NCBI GenBank assembly: GCA_002497245.1
Contig: DANB01000016.1
Location: forward strand, 1 to 63,403
DNA: 63,403 nt
Source of the DNA: Euryarchaeota archaeon UBA439
GTDB taxonomy: Archaea > Thermoplasmatota > Poseidoniia > Poseidoniales > Thalassarchaeaceae
Direction: 5' to 3'
The position numbers and the translations under genes were made by a program. Every line of letters starts with the position of its first letter. Position 1 is the first letter of the stretch. The notes under the pieces were generated by a model. It saw nothing but the letters and a program-made list of their open reading frames with translations, made no database searches and was not told the DNA's origin. Shown here piece after piece: positions 17,285 through 26,619 of this stretch.

Positions 17285-18466
17285 ATGGCTGCAGACACAT
17301 CATGGATGTCGTTGCGTTATAGCGAGATAAGAAAACAAGGTTTAGATTGGAATCCACCCACTTTGGAAACCTCAAATGATGCGAGGTGTATTATTGATGG
17401 CAAAGAGACAATTATGCTTTCCGCAAACAATTATCTTAATCTTACAAATCATCCAAAAGTCATGGATGCTATGATATCTGCAACACGTAAGTATGGGGCA
17501 GGTAGTGGTTCTGTTAGAGCAATAGCTGGCACCATGGATATTCACCTCGAAGCCGAGGAAAAAGTTGCAGAATTCAAGAAAGTAGAATCATCTTTAATTT
17601 ATTCTGCAGGTTATACTGCTAATGTAGGATTAATACCAACTTTAGTTAGAGGTTCTGAAGACATAATAATCAGCGACGAATTAAATCATGGTTCAATAAT
17701 TGATGGTGTAAGGCTTACAAAAGCACGTAGAGGTGTTTACTCACACAACGATATGGGTGAATTAGAGGCGGTACTCAAAGCAAACTCTGATGCTGAAAGA
17801 AAATTAATAATCACAGATGGAGTATTTTCAATGGATGGAGACATAGCTCCTTTGGATGAGATTAGTAAGTTAGCAGACGAATATGATTCGATGGTTTATG
17901 TTGATGATTGTCACGGCGAGGGAGTATTGGGTGAGAAAGGTGCAGGAATAGTTGATCATTTCAATTTACAAGGAAAAGTTGATTTTGAAGTTGGTTCATT
18001 TTCTAAAGCATTAGGTGTTCAGGGAGGAATTCTTGCAGGTTCTGAAGAGGTTAGAAATCACGCGTTGAACCATTCTAGATCTTGGCTTTTGTCCGGAAGC
18101 CAGCCACCTGGCGTTGCAGCAGCGCAGAAAGCCGCAATTCAGGTCCTTATGAGTGAACCAGAACATCATTCTAGACTATGGGATAATACAGATTATTTCC
18201 GAAAAGAATTACAATCACTAGGTTTTGACACAGGTTTTTCTGAAACTCCAATTATACCCATAATGTGTGGAGAATCTTTAGTAGCTAAACAATTATCAGA
18301 AGAACTTGGTAAAAATAATATAATGGCCGGGGCAATTGTATTTCCGATGGTTGCTAGAGATAAAGCTAGAGTAAGGACTCAGATGTCTGCCGGTTTAAGT
18401 CGTGAAGATTTAGATGATGTACTTAGAGTTCTAGAACAAATAGGTCCTCGACTCAAATTAATATGA
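17285..18466 (+). CDS. PLP-dependent glycine C-acetyltransferase / AONS-family enzyme
   Basis: 393 residues. An alpha-oxoamine synthase: condenses an acyl-CoA with an amino acid. Features are ANNYLNLTNHP, GAGSGSVRAIAGT, SAGYTANVG, DELNHGSIIDG, VDDCHGEGVLG and the PLP lysine in VGSFSKALG. It looks most like 2-amino-3-ketobutyrate CoA ligase (kbl), but KBL, BioF and serine palmitoyltransferase are hard to separate by eye, and neither threonine dehydrogenase nor other biotin genes are adjacent. It is followed after 10 bp by a hotdog thioesterase, which fits an acyl-CoA substrate. Confidence 0.85.
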   Translation: MAADTSWMSLRYSEIRKQGLDWNPPTLETSNDARCIIDGKETIMLSANNYLNLTNHPKVMDAMISATRKYGAGSGSVRAIAGTMDIHLEAEEKVAEFKKVESSLIYSAGYTANVGLIPTLVRGSEDIIISDELNHGSIIDGVRLTKARRGVYSHNDMGELEAVLKANSDAERKLIITDGVFSMDGDIAPLDEISKLADEYDSMVYVDDCHGEGVLGEKGAGIVDHFNLQGKVDFEVGSFSKALGVQGGILAGSEEVRNHALNHSRSWLLSGSQPPGVAAAQKAAIQVLMSEPEHHSRLWDNTDYFRKELQSLGFDTGFSETPIIPIMCGESLVAKQLSEELGKNNIMAGAIVFPMVARDKARVRTQMSAGLSREDLDDVLRVLEQIGPRLKLI

Positions 18467-18476
18467 GGTTTTTTTA

Positions 18477-18902
18477 ATGGTTCAGACGTCAACTTTAGAT
18501 GCTAAAGAGATTAATTCAATGTTGGGAAGAATTAATTCTGTTCCAATTACTGAGACTCTGAAAATGCAAATTTTGAGGCTTGATAGAGGAGAATGTGAGG
18601 CTTTGATTCCTAGAGATATTATGTGGGATGGTATTTTTCAAACATTCCATGGAGGAATTCTTGCAACAATTGCTGACAGTATTACATGTTGGGCGATTCT
18701 AACAAAAATAGGTTCAGATCGAAAAGTCGCAACTACTGATTTTAATATTAGATTTTTACGCCCTTGCAAGACAGATGTAAGGTGTGTAGCTAAAGTAATC
18801 AGGGCAGGAAGAACGTTAAGTTTAGCCGAGGCTGAGATATATGATATGAATGATAAATTAGTTGCTGTTTCCCAAGTAAATTATATTTCACTTGAATCAT
18901 GA
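18477..18902 (+). CDS. PaaI-type hotdog-fold thioesterase
   Basis: 141 residues. The hotdog signature FQTFHGGILATIADSITCWA and the later strands TTDFNIRFLRPC and SLAEAEIYD are those of PaaI/acyl-CoA thioesterases. It should hydrolyse an acyl-CoA; the substrate is unknown. A TGAGG site lies eight bases before its ATG, and it is 10 bp after the PLP enzyme. Its last 6 bp overlap the convergent membrane-protein gene. Confidence 0.85.
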   Translation: MVQTSTLDAKEINSMLGRINSVPITETLKMQILRLDRGECEALIPRDIMWDGIFQTFHGGILATIADSITCWAILTKIGSDRKVATTDFNIRFLRPCKTDVRCVAKVIRAGRTLSLAEAEIYDMNDKLVAVSQVNYISLES

Positions 18903-19520
18903 ATCTAATTCTTCGATAACATTTTCCAGCTCATTAAAATTTTGTTCGGACAATTCATCATTATTTTTGTCAAGATATATCGTCTTCTTCATTCCTTCAA
19001 ATGGATCTAGGTCTCTGTCTATTCTTTCAATCATCCTCCATCTTGGAGCATAAGATATCTGAATATATAGTGGTCCTGGTGCGATTAATATGAAATAACC
19101 TAATATTTTCAGTTCTTCGGGAGTTGAAAAAATAATTGTAATTGTAGTTATTAAGAATCCAATGAATGGTAATGGATAGAGATACCTCCTCCTTCTTTCT
19201 AGTCTCACTGGAGGCCTTCTTATTAAAGAAGAAATGATAGTTGAAATAGCTCCCAAGGAAGCACATAATAGTAAGATAATTAGACTTTGATTAATCCATT
19301 TTTGTAAAATTTCCATAGAATCTTCTGAATTAGAATTTCCCTCATAAAACATAGGTAATAAAAGTGTCATATTTATCATCATACCATAGACAATACCTAC
19401 GAAAACTGGGTTGGAGAATGATAGCGAATAGTTCAAAAATAATTGACTAATTGAGCCACCTTCTAGCATATGTCTATGTTCGTCATCATATTCATTGAGA
19501 CGTTCGCGCCATTTAGACAT
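18897..19520 (-). CDS. Predicted membrane protein, unknown
   Basis: 207 residues. About four hydrophobic helices (near 37-57, 75-97, 110-128 and 133-150) lie between charged N- and C-terminal parts. The C-terminus is strongly acidic. No family is recognised. It lies between the thioesterase, with which it is convergent and overlapping, and citrate synthase, with which it is divergent. Confidence 0.6.
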   Translation of the reverse strand: MSKWRERLNEYDDEHRHMLEGGSISQLFLNYSLSFSNPVFVGIVYGMMINMTLLLPMFYEGNSNSEDSMEILQKWINQSLIILLLCASLGAISTIISSLIRRPPVRLERRRRYLYPLPFIGFLITTITIIFSTPEELKILGYFILIAPGPLYIQISYAPRWRMIERIDRDLDPFEGMKKTIYLDKNNDELSEQNFNELENVIEELDS

Positions 19521-19673
19521 ACTTTATTCTCAGAATAATCACTCTTTCACTATTACGGGCAATTTAATCCAAAAAACGACAATAATAGACTAAATAGAAG
19601 AGCACCATATTCTAAACTTAATATCGGAGATATTATGACTTAACTATATTGGGACAGTATTTTGTGGTACTAG

Positions 19674-20843
19674 ATGACTGATGAAGATGTATTGTTTTCG
19701 ATTACTGATAAGAATCTTGATTCTGGACTAAGAGGTGTTCCCGTTGGAACTTGTCAGACTTCTTTTGTTGACCCTTACGAAGGAGTTCACTATGTGGGCT
19801 ATCCGGTTGAAGATTTAGTCAATATGGAAGAAGAAGATGTAATCTTTTTATTATTCAATAAGCGTTTACCAACTGAAGAAGAATCAACAGAGTTTCGTGC
19901 CGAATTAACGCAAAGAGGAGAAAATATTCCCACCGGTGCACTCAGAGTTTTGGAATCTTTAACTCCTGGAAGCGGCCATCCTATGGAATGGCTTTCTATT
20001 GGGATTATGGCTCTAGGAACTGCAGAAAAAACTGGGGATACAAGGGCCGATGCAATGAATCTCATTGCTAGGATGCCTGAATTGATGGCCAGGATTTTCC
20101 GTTTAAGAGGAGGAGAGAAAGAGAAATTGAAACCGCGAAGGCCTGGTTTAGGGTTAGTGGAGAATTTTGTTCATATGATGGGTTTTGAAGATGATCAAGC
20201 ACGTGATATTGAAAGAGTACTCCGATTCTTTTTCATTCTTCATATGGATCATGGGGGGGGCAATCTTTCAACATTCTCTGGTAAAGCAGTAGCTTCTGGA
20301 TGGGCATCAATTTATTCATCTATTTCTAGCGCTATGAATGCTCTTTCCGGTCCTCTTCATGGGCAAGCCAATCAAGCATGTCTTGAATTTGTTAAAAGAA
20401 TAGGGACATCTGATCATAAGGAAATTGAAAATTTCGTCCGTACAGAGTTATCTAATCGTAGGAAAATTTATGGTTTTGGACATGGAGTTTTGAGAGCGGA
20501 AGACCCCCGTGCTCGCTTATTGTTTGAATTAGGTGATGAAATATGTCCAGATCACGAATATTTCAAAATTGCAAGAGCATTGAGAGAAGTAATCCCTCCC
20601 ATTCTAAGTGAAATTCCTAAGATAAGTAATCCTTATCCTAATGTAGATATCGCAAGTGGAAGTTTACTCCATTCAGTTGGTTTCCGAATGCCTGAATATT
20701 ATACTACATTTTTCGGTTGGGCAAGAGTTGCAGGGATCAGTGCCCAGATACTTGATGAAAGGAATGCTAGAGATGGCCGAGGAACTCCTATATACAGGCC
20801 TAAATATATCCCTAAGAATCAACCTTTGAGAAGAATCGAGTAA
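19674..20843 (+). CDS. gltA: Citrate synthase
   Basis: 389 residues. Condenses acetyl-CoA and oxaloacetate, entering the TCA cycle. Clear motifs are HMDHGGGNLSTFSGKAVASG, ALSGPLHGQANQ (catalytic His), GFGHGVLRAEDPRA (second His) and the C-terminal EYYTTFFGWARVAGISAQIL. The length fits the short archaeal/Gram-positive type, though 2-methylcitrate synthase is a close relative. SucC and SucD, also TCA enzymes, lie 14 kb downstream. The stop is one base from that of the convergent GDPD-like gene. Confidence 0.93.
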   Translation: MTDEDVLFSITDKNLDSGLRGVPVGTCQTSFVDPYEGVHYVGYPVEDLVNMEEEDVIFLLFNKRLPTEEESTEFRAELTQRGENIPTGALRVLESLTPGSGHPMEWLSIGIMALGTAEKTGDTRADAMNLIARMPELMARIFRLRGGEKEKLKPRRPGLGLVENFVHMMGFEDDQARDIERVLRFFFILHMDHGGGNLSTFSGKAVASGWASIYSSISSAMNALSGPLHGQANQACLEFVKRIGTSDHKEIENFVRTELSNRRKIYGFGHGVLRAEDPRARLLFELGDEICPDHEYFKIARALREVIPPILSEIPKISNPYPNVDIASGSLLHSVGFRMPEYYTTFFGWARVAGISAQILDERNARDGRGTPIYRPKYIPKNQPLRRIE

Positions 20844-20844
20844 T

Positions 20845-22029
20845 TCATGAATGTGCATTTCTATGCGATTTTCCTGTCCCTCTATGTCCAATTATTCTTG
20901 GCGCTTCCCAAGGTAAACTTGATGATGTGGTTTCTTCAATTAATGAATGAATTTCTCTTTCCCAAGACCATCTTTTTTTCCATTCTGAGATAAAACCAAA
21001 TCTTTCATTTTTAGAAAGTTCATGCCAAGGAGTAACTTCTCTTTTCATTTCATTCACTCTTGAAAAATGTTGTTCGATTGGAGTTTCATCTAAATCCTTC
21101 CTTTGCTCATTAGTTAGTGGTTGTGTAGCAGGTTTTGTCCATCTAGCATGGCCTGAATCTAAAGTCACTGAGGTTGGAGCAAGGTCATCAGTAAGTCCAG
21201 TAAGTCCAGCATCTAGTAGCATTCTTTCAGAATTTGATTTTGCAGGCCAAACATAAACTGGATATCCTTTCCTATATTTTGTTAATCGTTCTAATTTCTT
21301 TCCTTCTAGGCCTACCGTTCTTCCTAAACTCAGCTTGCTTTCAATTCCTCTAAGATATTTTAGAGAACAAGGTAGCATTGGGGAGTTTTCTTTCCTCTGT
21401 ATCTCCATCAATCGAGGCAGTGAATTGATGATAAATGATGGTGTAGCCACAATCCTCTGTGATGTCCAATTTCCCCATGAACGTATATGTGGTCTTAATC
21501 TACTAAATTTCAAATTAGTTTTTACTTTTTTAGATGCGGAAATAATCTTCGGTTCAAATGAATAAATTACAGTACTACTTTCTGGAAAATCAATAGGTTC
21601 TAAAATTTCATTTAATTCTTCAATCATCTTTACCATATGTTTTTCTCTTTCTTTACCATTAAACCAGCCCCCTGCTTTTCCACTACTTGGATGAGGTGAT
21701 TTAAATTCAAAACATGTAAATGCTCCTTCTTCAGTCCATCTTCTAATGAAATCTTTTTTCCTTAGTAAATCTTCTATCGGCTCTACATAGTCTGGTAATT
21801 CATCTAATGTCAAACATTCCGGATAATCTCCAAACTCGGTTTTAGAGTCGTGATGAAGAACAAGCCTATTGTCTTCAGATAGTCTCAAGTCTAATTCAAC
21901 ACCATCACATTCATTCATTCCATAAACTAATGCTTCAACAGTATTTTCTCTAGGACGAATCCATTCACCACTATCATCGCCCATATGTCTTGCGAGATAT
22001 ATCTGATAATTAATTAAGCGTTTTTCCAA
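20845..22029 (-). CDS. Glycerophosphodiester phosphodiesterase-like protein with rearranged active-site motifs
   Basis: 394 residues from TTG 22029. Residues 27-65 resemble the core of GDPD enzymes: RENTVEALVYGMNE, then CDGVELDLRLSEDNRLVLHHD with the metal-binding E-x-D and HHD. The usual N-terminal HRG motif is degenerate here (LARHMGDD). The last 17 residues instead contain PRIIGHRGTGKS, a near-perfect GDPD start motif, right before the stop. It is either a circularly permuted enzyme or one with a truncated second domain. The stop TGA is one base from the citrate synthase stop. Lipid turnover is the likely area, but activity is uncertain. Confidence 0.65.
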   Translation of the reverse strand: MEKRLINYQIYLARHMGDDSGEWIRPRENTVEALVYGMNECDGVELDLRLSEDNRLVLHHDSKTEFGDYPECLTLDELPDYVEPIEDLLRKKDFIRRWTEEGAFTCFEFKSPHPSSGKAGGWFNGKEREKHMVKMIEELNEILEPIDFPESSTVIYSFEPKIISASKKVKTNLKFSRLRPHIRSWGNWTSQRIVATPSFIINSLPRLMEIQRKENSPMLPCSLKYLRGIESKLSLGRTVGLEGKKLERLTKYRKGYPVYVWPAKSNSERMLLDAGLTGLTDDLAPTSVTLDSGHARWTKPATQPLTNEQRKDLDETPIEQHFSRVNEMKREVTPWHELSKNERFGFISEWKKRWSWEREIHSLIEETTSSSLPWEAPRIIGHRGTGKSHRNAHS

Positions 22030-22080
22030 GACTAATCCGCCCCAACGCTAAATAGATGAAAAGACAACCGATAGATAGGT

Positions 22081-23889
22081 ATGAGCATGTCAGAACCAAT
22101 AGAACTTGACCGAGAATCAAATCCAATAGAAGTTAGAGGCTACGCATTTTATGACTGGGCCAAGTCAGCATTTGAAACATCGGTAACTGTTGCAGTATTA
22201 CCTGCATGGTATGCCTATCTATTCCTGAAGGCTAATGGATTAACAACTACTATTGGATCTATAGAGATGCAAGGAGACGCCGTCTGGTCGTTTGCAGTAG
22301 CAATAGGTACCTTATTCATCGCAATAATTAGTCCTTCCTTAGGAGTGATTGCTGATAGAAGAAGAATCAAGATGTGGTGGTTAAGAATACTTACATATGT
22401 CGGTGCAGGTTCAACTTTCCTTCTAGCATTCGCCCCTCTTTTGCCAATTGAAACTCAGTGGTTATGGCTCATGGTATTCTTTATGCTAGCTAACGTAGGA
22501 CTTAATGGAGCAGGTGTATTTTACAATGCGCTTCTTCCTCATATGGGGAAAGACGATGAGATGGACCGAATATCCAATCTAGCATTTGCATACGGTTATC
22601 TAGGCGGAGGGATATTACTTCTAGTTCATCTTGTAATGGTAATGACATTAACTGGAGACTGGGTTATTCCCTTCGTTATGGCATCATCGGGTATTTGGTG
22701 GTATAGCTTCGCTTTGTTGACTTTCAAATGGGTACCCGAACCACCAATTGAAAATGAGATGCCATCTTTAGACTTCATGTCATCAGCAAGATTAGCTATT
22801 TCCGAGATTAGGAAAACTCTTGGTGAAATTGACAAATTTAGGACACTTTTCATTTACATGCTAGCATATTTCTTCTTTATTGATGGGATAAATAGTGTAA
22901 CTGCTCTTGGAGGTGTATTCGGCTCAACCGTGCTTGGAATAACCACTGTCGATTTGATTGTAACAATTCTTGCAATACAATTTGTTGCTTGGCCATCAGC
23001 ATTAATGTTCACTAGACTTGCAGAAAACTTAGGTACTAAATCTGCATTGAATATTTCTCTTGTCGGATGGGTTATTCTTTGTTTTGCAGCACTTTCTTTC
23101 GCTCCTCTCGAGTATTCTGATCATGCCGATTACCAAGTTCAATTACATGAAGAACCAGAAGAAGGAGTTTGGTACTATACTCCTCATGAAAATCTACTTG
23201 ATTTCCCTATAGCTCAGGTTGAAGGTGGAGATGAGCAAGAGTGGGCAAAATTAAGTCTTGCAGGAATTGTTGAAGTTGATGATGACTACACTGATACAGA
23301 AATTTACAAATGGGCTGGATTCAATGACGACAATGAACCTATAGCGATTAATTTAGGGGCACTGGGTTCAGATATAGATGATATAATTAATTCATTTGAA
23401 GATACTAGATTTTCTGTAAGCGCTGTTTATGGTGATATGAGCGAAATTTCTGTTGTCGGCGTAGACCATCCAACAAATCTAGGTGATGGTGTTATTGATA
23501 TCATTCCGAGTACAGTTCGCGATAAAGTGTGGGAACCTCTTGGCCTTACAGTTGGTCTACAATTCTTAATCCTAGGTTGTGCAATGGGTACATTGCTTGG
23601 CGGTTCTCAAGGGCTAGCAAGAAGTATGTTTGGTCAAATGGTTCCAGAAACTAGAAGTGCAGAGTTCTTCGGATTCTTTGGATTCTTCGGTAAAGTTGCA
23701 GCATTTATCGGACCATTATTATATGGTTTAATGACCGTAATGTTCGATAGTAGAGTAGGAATCTTATCCATTGCTATGCTTATTCTGATCGGTGCTGTGA
23801 TGATGAGAATGGTCGATCTTGAACAAGGACGTATGGATGCACAAGCAGAAGATGCTAAGAATAGAGGTCTTCATTTTGGAGAAGACTGA
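22081..23889 (+). CDS. UMF1-family MFS transporter with a soluble insert
   Basis: 602 residues. The N-terminus VRGYAFYDWAKSAFETSV and the loop GVIADRRRIKMWW are the hallmarks of the UMF1/Atg22-like branch of the major facilitator superfamily, probable effluxers of amino acids or other metabolites. About twelve helices are seen. Residues 343-485, between helices 8 and 9, form an acidic soluble insert of some 140 residues not usual for the family. Two starts are possible, ATG 22081 or 22087. The last 19 bp overlap tatC on the other strand. Confidence 0.87.
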   Translation: MSMSEPIELDRESNPIEVRGYAFYDWAKSAFETSVTVAVLPAWYAYLFLKANGLTTTIGSIEMQGDAVWSFAVAIGTLFIAIISPSLGVIADRRRIKMWWLRILTYVGAGSTFLLAFAPLLPIETQWLWLMVFFMLANVGLNGAGVFYNALLPHMGKDDEMDRISNLAFAYGYLGGGILLLVHLVMVMTLTGDWVIPFVMASSGIWWYSFALLTFKWVPEPPIENEMPSLDFMSSARLAISEIRKTLGEIDKFRTLFIYMLAYFFFIDGINSVTALGGVFGSTVLGITTVDLIVTILAIQFVAWPSALMFTRLAENLGTKSALNISLVGWVILCFAALSFAPLEYSDHADYQVQLHEEPEEGVWYYTPHENLLDFPIAQVEGGDEQEWAKLSLAGIVEVDDDYTDTEIYKWAGFNDDNEPIAINLGALGSDIDDIINSFEDTRFSVSAVYGDMSEISVVGVDHPTNLGDGVIDIIPSTVRDKVWEPLGLTVGLQFLILGCAMGTLLGGSQGLARSMFGQMVPETRSAEFFGFFGFFGKVAAFIGPLLYGLMTVMFDSRVGILSIAMLILIGAVMMRMVDLEQGRMDAQAEDAKNRGLHFGED

Positions 23890-24650
23890 GATTTTGTAAA
23901 TAATTTATCAATCAATAATGCAACTTCTAATAATAATAAAATTGGACCTCCAACTAAGAACATAGATATTGGGTCTGGAGGGGATAGTACTGCTCCTAAC
24001 AATAGTGCAAAGAACCAAATAATCCCCCTATTCTCTATCAAACTTGATCTACTAATCATTCCAGTCCTTAGTAGTAACAATGTTACTAAAGGCGTTTGAA
24101 AACTCATTATTGATCCGAAGAAAAGACCAATTACAAATCCCAACCATGATTGTAATTGCCAAGTGTTAGTCAAACCAACATTGCTTGCATCATTTGCTAG
24201 GAAATCAAGAAGCATAGGGATTAGTATATAATGTGCATAAACAGCTCCAATTATTCCAAGCCCAATTGAGGATAAGGATACTAAAAGTAAACTAGTAATT
24301 TTAGAACCATTTTGTTTTAACTTATCTTTATTCGATTTACTAATAATTTTACTTCCATTCCAAGAAATATCTATTATTATCATTGTAAATGCCATGGCAA
24401 TTCCAATCTGAGTTGCAATTCTTAGTCGAAGTAAAATCACTTCCATTGGCTGAGTTATAATTATTAATACTTCATCGGGAAGATATCCATTGGCTTGTAA
24501 AAGCCAACTAATTACATCTCCTGAAACTGGATAACCTAATACTAGACCAAAAATGAAGACGCCGATCAATAGAGTAATTCTACCTCTCAGGTATCTTACT
24601 AAGTTTACAAATTCAGCCATAGGAATAATGTCCCTCTGCCTGCCATCCAT
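23871..24650 (-). CDS. tatC: Sec-independent protein translocase TatC-like
   Basis: 259 residues. TatC is the receptor of the twin-arginine pathway that exports folded proteins. LVRYLRGRI near the N-terminus matches the HL-x-ELR motif in degenerate form, ITQPMEVILLRLRIA matches the family's TP-x-E segment, and AVLSPPDPISMFLVGGPILLLLEVALL is the conserved end of helix five/six. Six helices are present. The later ATG at 24620 (MAEFVN) may be the real start. TatA is not in the window. Confidence 0.85.
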   Translation of the reverse strand: MDGRQRDIIPMAEFVNLVRYLRGRITLLIGVFIFGLVLGYPVSGDVISWLLQANGYLPDEVLIIITQPMEVILLRLRIATQIGIAMAFTMIIIDISWNGSKIISKSNKDKLKQNGSKITSLLLVSLSSIGLGIIGAVYAHYILIPMLLDFLANDASNVGLTNTWQLQSWLGFVIGLFFGSIMSFQTPLVTLLLLRTGMISRSSLIENRGIIWFFALLLGAVLSPPDPISMFLVGGPILLLLEVALLIDKLFTKSQSSPK

Positions 24651-24698
24651 GTGACTGCGTGAGCATTCACTTACTCAATACATCGCTTGATAGATTTT

Positions 24699-25814
24699 CT
24701 ATCTTCTCAGTATTATTGAAAGAATATCGCCATCTTTCAGAAGATGATCAAGACCAACTCTTTGCCAATCGAATTTACCACTTGGCCCTTTGACTCTCGC
24801 ATATCTAAATTTTCTTATAAAATCCCTATGTAATTTTACACAGACATCCCTAACTGTCGAAGTATCCTTGATAATTAGTGGTTCTACTAAATCCGCCTCT
24901 TGACCCTGCGGCTTTAGAAAAACGGACATGAAATGTAAATTTTCGAATACAAAATCTTTCATATTTTCAATTCCCTTTCCTGTTTTGGCCGATACTTCTA
25001 GTACAGGCCAATTGACTGGAATCATTTCCATAGTTCTCTGAATATCTTTTTCATTTGCTAAATCTACTTTATTTATCACAACTACAGCATTACTGTAAAC
25101 TCTATTCCCAGCTAAAGTATCAACAATATGGTCATCAGTTACATTAGTTCTCAAAGTAACTGTTGCAGAAACTATCCCGAAACTTCTGACTATTTCTTGA
25201 ATCTCCTCATGAGTCAGATTTGTTTGTTTAACAGTCGACCTAACAACGATTCCGCCTTTGTTTGACCTTGTGATAAAAACTTGCGGCTTCTTTTGATTCA
25301 ATCTCATCCCCGCTCTCCATAATTCCAAGTCTAATATATCGAAATGAGATTCTTGAAATGGATCTAGAACATACAATACCATGTCAGCACCTCTAATCAC
25401 ATTAAGAATTTCTTTGCCCCTTCCTTTCCCTTCTGCGGCTCCTTTGATTAATCCAGGCAAGTCAAGAATTTGTATCTTAGCACCTTTATGCTCCATCAAA
25501 CCAGGTATGCAAGTCAGGGTAGTGAATGCGAAATTTCCAACTTCCGATTCAACTTCTGTCAATTGAGAAATAAGACTTGATTTACCAACGCTTGGAAATC
25601 CTACCAAGGCTACAGAAGCATCGCCAGATTTCTTAACTTCGAAACCAGGTCCTCCTCCACTAGATTTAGCATGAGCTTGAGCTTTTTCTTTCCTCGCTTT
25701 CAATGCCGCTATTTTAGCTTTCAACTTCCCAATGTGAGCATTTGTGGCTTTATTTTTCTGAGTTTTCCCGATTTCTTCTTCGAGAGATTTGATTTGTTCA
25801 TCGATTGTTGCCAT
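24699..25814 (-). CDS. DRG/Rbg-family GTPase with TGS domain
   Basis: 371 residues. This Obg-related GTPase family, shared by archaea and eukaryotes, is ribosome-associated. It has an N-terminal coiled coil (about 1-50), G1 GFPSVGKSS, G3 LDLPGLIKGAAEGKGRG, the DRG-type insertion region, G4 INKVD and a C-terminal TGS domain. The start ATG 25814 (MATIDEQI) was chosen because GGGGAG lies about eight bases before it; upstream in-frame starts have poorer spacing. Confidence 0.94.
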   Translation of the reverse strand: MATIDEQIKSLEEEIGKTQKNKATNAHIGKLKAKIAALKARKEKAQAHAKSSGGGPGFEVKKSGDASVALVGFPSVGKSSLISQLTEVESEVGNFAFTTLTCIPGLMEHKGAKIQILDLPGLIKGAAEGKGRGKEILNVIRGADMVLYVLDPFQESHFDILDLELWRAGMRLNQKKPQVFITRSNKGGIVVRSTVKQTNLTHEEIQEIVRSFGIVSATVTLRTNVTDDHIVDTLAGNRVYSNAVVVINKVDLANEKDIQRTMEMIPVNWPVLEVSAKTGKGIENMKDFVFENLHFMSVFLKPQGQEADLVEPLIIKDTSTVRDVCVKLHRDFIRKFRYARVKGPSGKFDWQRVGLDHLLKDGDILSIILRR

Positions 25815-25935
25815 GACCATAACTCCCCTATCGCAACCGATGCTCATGTGACTGGCCCAGTCATCTATTCTTCAATTGAATGCCTAACCGATAGTTCATT
25901 GTGTACTTCTCTCTGGCTAGGCCCGAGGTACGGAC

Positions 25936-26619
25936 ATGGCAGATGTAATTCTAAATCTTGTTCATCAGTCTAATTTTCAGAAATTAGTGTCTATGCCTCT
26001 TGAAGAATTATTTGAAAAAGTACAAGATAATTCATTGAGAGCTTATAGGCCTAAGTTAGATAATCGATTCCATAGAGATTTTGACGTAGATTTAGAAGGA
26101 GATATAATGGAATGGTCCGATAAAAATTCAAACTTAGTTATGTCTGAGGCAATATATTCTCAGCAAATAAAAGAATCAGAAATTGCAGAATTAACAATTC
26201 TTTTAGCAAAATGGTGTTCATTTTCTGAATGGCGTTGCTGGGATGCTCGACTTTTCCTATATGTAGAACCTATGTTGGAATACAATATTTCCAACTCTAA
26301 TGATTTCCTTAACTTTTCATTGTGGGAGGATTTCATATCTTCTTTATCCAAAACAGATAAAAAATCCTACTCCGAATCTGTTGTTCTTGATTGGATGAGT
26401 AGAAGAGAGAAATTAGGCGAGACAATGGAGCCTTCTGAAGATCCTAGAATTTTACCTACAATGAGTTCTCATAGTAATTCAAGTGAATTATTATACATTT
26501 TTCTCAATAGTTTCGATTCAAAAAATATTAGTTTACTAATAGGCCGCGAATATTTAGAATATGAGTTATGGAGTCTGAATGGAGACTTTTTATATGGTGA
26601 AAAAGAGGTTTTAAAATGA
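25936..26619 (+). CDS. Conserved-context hypothetical protein upstream of nadM
   Basis: 227 residues, soluble and acidic, with many Trp and Ser residues (LAKWCSFSEWRCWDARLF, SLWEDFISSLSK). No family is recognised and no signal peptide or membrane helix is seen. The gene overlaps nadM by 4 bp (ATGA), so the two are likely translated together; a link with NAD metabolism is only inferred from this. Confidence 0.6.
   Translation: MADVILNLVHQSNFQKLVSMPLEELFEKVQDNSLRAYRPKLDNRFHRDFDVDLEGDIMEWSDKNSNLVMSEAIYSQQIKESEIAELTILLAKWCSFSEWRCWDARLFLYVEPMLEYNISNSNDFLNFSLWEDFISSLSKTDKKSYSESVVLDWMSRREKLGETMEPSEDPRILPTMSSHSNSSELLYIFLNSFDSKNISLLIGREYLEYELWSLNGDFLYGEKEVLK

Noticed and set aside
20845..22029. Frameshift hiding a second GDPD domain past the stop
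   Set aside because: The sequence beyond the stop is the intact citrate synthase gene on the other strand, so no continuation can be recovered.
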